NCBI GenBank assembly: GCA_963513935.1
Contig: OY740768.1
Location: forward strand, 73,756,877-73,820,876
Source of the DNA: Aphrophora alni
Taxonomy: Eukaryota; Arthropoda; Insecta; Hemiptera; Aphrophoridae
DNA length: 64,000 nt
Reading direction: 5' to 3'
In this document: in pieces, positions 60,271 to 64,000 of the stretch
Numbering within the stretch: the first letter of the stretch is position 1
Layout of the letters: each line of letters opens with the position of its first letter
Translations under genes and position numbers: made by a program
Notes under the pieces: generated by a model
Seen by the model: only the letters and a program-made list of their open reading frames with translations
What the model was told of the DNA's origin: nothing
Database searches by the model: none

Positions 60271-60859
60271 ATTCGGCCAGTGTCATTTCATAATCCATAA
60301 ACACAACAGATATCTCTAAGAACTATTGCTCAAGATGTTGTATAACATATTATATAGGTACCATACAAATATTGTAGTGGGCGTTAATTACACCGAAAGG
60401 AAGAAAATCTTGACAGATAGTATTTGATTTTTTTTTAAACAAATATTTTATCTAAGGTCCATCAGTTTATTTCCGCATGATCGATAGTATATTGTTATGG
60501 TGAACTATAAAGGAAGGATTTATGTTTAACGTCTGTTCTGATTTATGGAGTGGACAAAATACAATTTCTACTGTAAAATTTAAATACAATAAAATTCAGG
60601 AAACGTTTTATTTAACAGATTTGTTTCACGATTTGTTTCACACTTTGTCAAAGATTCAATGGTCTCAGTCCTTACCTAATTGAGGGATTCGCATTTAAAA
60701 TTCAGGTGTACACATTTTTTTCTAGTAGGTCACATTTCCTTCACATAAGCTCCCATGTCAATATGTCTGTCCTTTGTATAAGATTCTCAGATGGCAGCGC
60801 CCTCCAATAAACCTTACCAATATCCCTACTCAATACAATTTGTTTAGAGAGGGTGCTAA

Positions 60860-61480
60860 ATGAGAGTTTTCTCATTCTTAGACCGTAGTTACTCCGCTAA
60901 TGCTCTTTCTGAGACCAAGTATTGATGATTGACATAGCTAGCTTCTTGAATATTTCACAGAACAGCTCAGCTCCTTTGTCTATCACTGATGACGCTTCAT
61001 TGCATTATGTTATCTTGCCTCCTTCTAATCCATCATGTTCAGGAACCCAGCAAAGCGTAACTTTCATGAAAAATATTGACTTGATTATGAAACAATCTCA
61101 AATTAACTTTGTCCTGAGTTCGTTTGAATCCAAGACTTTCAAAGCAGCCTGAGTAACTGTAATCCAAGACTGAAGTTCCTTGATACATTCCATTAAGGTT
61201 ATATAGTTTTGACGGATAAACCGTTTGGAACATTTATATTGGCAGGACATATACCAGATGAAGTATGGCTCCGTCCAGCATCTGTTCACCAATTCTTTTA
61301 CAGACATCTGTGTACCACTTCAGTTCATGTATGTGTAGTTGGTTAGTTGTGTGTTTTTTGTATGGAATGAATCCTAGAACTAAACTGGTATAATTAATTG
61401 CTTTGGTAATGAATATTAAAATGGTGTAGTCATTAAACCAATTATTCCTTAAACCAATTCTATTTAGGTATAACATTTCT
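60860..61480 (-). pseudogene. LINE RNase H remnant
   Basis: Three minus-strand frames overlap here and together follow a LINE-encoded RNase H: KWYTD (61320-61304; WYTDGSK block), a short QTVYPSKLYNL-like piece, TQAALKVLDSNELRTKLI (about 61160-61100; the SDSQAALKAL block) and TLCWVPEHDGLEG (61057-61025; WVPGHSGIEGNE block). Frames shift between pieces and stops occur. It is the same class of element as the remnants at 14360 and 24700 but in the opposite orientation. Confidence 0.6.
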
Positions 61481-61489
61481 TTTAAATCA

Positions 61490-64000
61490 CACCATGATTA
61501 TTAATTAATTAATTGTATTTTTAATACATAATTTATATATGTATAATTTAGTTTTGTATTTTTAATCCCTAAAATAAACAATGTAAAGTATAACACTCTA
61601 TCTTGAATTACTTCATAATTAACTTTAATGTAATAGCAGATATTTCTTGTTGAAACTCCATACAATTGTAGCTCATTTATACTATTAAATATTTGAAACT
61701 TTAAGCTTTTGCTTTATTTTATCCTTGTACTTCATAATTGATATAACTCAATTATCTAACATCATTAATTTTACGAAATAAGAATCTTTTATATTTATTT
61801 ATTTTTTCTATTACTTGAAATGTACTCAATTGTTATTTATAATAACTGTTATTATCAATTCATTTCATTTATCAACATATCAGTATTTAAACTATTCAGA
61901 ATCGTTCGAAAACGTCAATCAATTAGATATTTTGTATATATTTAGGACTTTATAAAAATATAAATACTGAATGAAGTTTGAGTTTTATTTTGTTTTCGTA
62001 ACTAATTTGTTTGACTTATATAACTGAGAGAAAAGTATTTTACTTTTTCTCAATATAAAATTATATTTACATAATAATAGATGTTTTTTTGTAATGTGGA
62101 AATTTATATTCTGAAGGAAACTATATAATGATATGGATTTATAATATATTACATTTTCTTGAAATATTGATAATTATTTTATTTGCAGTAAATTTAAAGA
62201 ATTTCATACATACAATAGAACGCATTTGTTTGTGTCTAAAACGTATTTCCATCAGACTGTTTACGATGTTTTTTACATTGAATTTATTTTTACGTTACAT
62301 GAACATAAAGTGTGTTATAAATCGTGGAGATGCCATTCTTTATACAAAAACCACTTTGAGGCGATTTATTGCTAGTAAATCTTATATTAATGTGCCGGTA
62401 AATATTATTTTTGTCATTTGCTATAATGCTTCTTTGCAATATATAAAAGCAGCTATTTAAGGTTATAATATAATAGAGTTAATGAATAAACCTTATCCCT
62501 AAATTTGAAAGGATTACGTTTCCGTAGAAGGTATGATATAAATAATTTTACAATTTATAAGCAAATACTTAAAAGTTAACAATGAAATATATAGACGTTC
62601 AACTATTATAATATGTACTATTGATTAGTGGTTTTTCTTTCTCTACCGTCTTACAAAATGACGGCCATATTAGTTTTGATGAATTGTTAAAGTTAGGTAA
62701 ATTCAGTACATGTAAATCACCTGTTCTTCAATTGTTTTTCTTCTTGAGGATTTTCTTCCCTCCTCATTCAAATACAAACATTAATTTCTCTTTATTTAGT
62801 TTATGTTTTTGTTATTAACACTCATTCTTTCTCTTTTGCAAATTAAGTTCATTACAAAATGTTATAAGCTTGACACATTATTGCTGAATTCAAAATTGTA
62901 CATACATTATGACACAAACAACGACAAGTTCAGTCACATAAGATCTAATACTTCATACCATATTTTTAAAACAACATTTTTCAGTAATACATTTTATGAA
63001 TAACGAAAAAGGCAAAAGGTACTATATTTCTTGAATTTAGTATTATTGGGGAAATAATTTGATGAAATATCATAAATATTCTGCTGCTAAACTGACATTA
63101 CTTTATTATGATTCAAAATAAGTTAGTCACTATTCAAATATAACTAACTAGAGATGTAATTATTACATATTTAGTTGTAATGTTTGAAGAAACTATAAAC
63201 CTTTAAAATTTCCATGTAGGATTATTTTCTATAATCATTTTCTTTTCGGAAGTAACTAGTCAGTTAGTCGGGTGTATTAGTAAACGTGTTGTATTTGGTT
63301 GTGTTTTAAAACAAAGCAAACATACGGCTATTATTATGAATTTGGTTTTCATATCAGAATGTATTGCTTTAATACGTCATAAATATTTATTACAACGTAG
63401 ATGTTTAATTTATTATAATTTAGTATATTTAAAATAGGTAAGAATATATGTTCGAAGTATAATATAATATGCGGTATTAGCTATGTTTTTGCAGATAGTA
63501 AAGTAACATCATAAAATAAAAAACATATTTTATAAAACAATAAACATAACATATTTTTATTAGAAATTCGGGATACTTTAGTATTTAAATTCAAGAAACG
63601 CGTTTTTGAACTCAAATACGGAGAGCCTGCTACAGTAACTTTTCAACTGTCTTTGATTAATTGAAAGTTATTTCAAACAAATCTTTCCATTTAATTTTAA
63701 TTTAATTCTGAAATATATATATAACGTTACGAGTAGTACAGTATTATACACAATTATTATAATATGTAAAATTTAAGAATATTAAGTTTTATGTCAACTC
63801 AACCATTTAGTTAATTCTTTGTTTTTTAAGCAAAAAATTTATTTTTTTAGTGCTTTATTTGCTATTTTACTTTTTGTAATAATACATTTATCAAGTAGCC
63901 TTTCTATAAATAGCAAAACCAGAAACATATATTATAACTTACTCATTTTATAAGATACAATAAATATTAAATATCTCTTTTATACGAAAAATTTGAGCCA
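61490..64000. other. No gene recognised
   Basis: Very A+T-rich. The 110-codon frame at 62128-62460 is Ile/Leu/Phe-rich with no motif, as expected from composition. Confidence 0.55.

Noticed and set aside
62128..62460. 110-codon plus-strand frame
   Set aside because: Composition is Ile/Leu/Phe-rich as expected for A+T-rich DNA, with no motif or splice context.

Overview
The window is about 64 kb of A+T-rich eukaryotic DNA with long introns, many (AT)n and (CT)n tracts, GT-AG splice sites and dense transposon remains. It looks like an insect. Short interstitial GGTTAGG runs (the TTAGG insect telomere motif), an errantivirus-type Ty3/gypsy element, Mutator-like, Helitron, piggyBac-like and Tc1/mariner-like fragments and the Cys-rich secretory genes fit a hemipteran or another non-holometabolous insect. 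This is inference; nothing in the window names the species.

Only two host genes can be supported, and they are paralogues. Both lie on the minus strand, about 15 kb apart, with the same structure: exon 1 encodes a signal peptide and ends in phase 0, a 55-nt mini-exon encodes an 18-residue four-cysteine module and ends in phase 1, and exon 3 encodes Cys-rich repeats. Gene 1 (CDS 3072-10838) codes for about 709 residues, with some twenty tandem Cys-rich modules in exon 3. Gene 2 (CDS 25939-30400) codes for only 98 residues and has a single module. Gene 1 also has a well-spaced TATA box and a TCAGT initiator. The pair looks like a small tandem family of secreted, disulfide-rich proteins in which one member has grown by internal duplication. 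A 138-bp unit inside exon 3 was clearly duplicated recently.

The rest is mobile-element wreckage and unassigned DNA. From left to right: decayed coding-like DNA (1-1250); a tRNA-like SINE fragment (2748-2805); a long-TIR element inside gene 1 intron 2 (5531-6369); a Mutator-like transposase pseudogene (12410-13450, minus); LINE RNase H remains (14360-14560); an Env/F-like retroelement fragment (18385-18700, minus); a roughly 160-bp tandem repeat (20551-21055); a Helitron remnant (22275-23440); a LINE reverse-transcriptase tail (24700-25000); a TIR-like inverted repeat and SINE heads inside gene 2 intron 2; hairpin-bearing dispersed repeats (30001-30145 and relatives); a 300-bp pyrimidine tract (31390-31700); a gypsy gag fragment (41550-42010); a diverged inverted pair of repeats (44800-46110); a piggyBac-like N-terminal remnant (46826-47238); an internally deleted errantivirus with its 3' LTR (50844-53829); a TA-flanked mariner-like element with long TIRs (57411-58461); and a second LINE RNase H remnant (60860-61480, minus).

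No tRNA, rRNA, CRISPR array or bacterial-type operon is seen. All translation and alignment here was done by eye.
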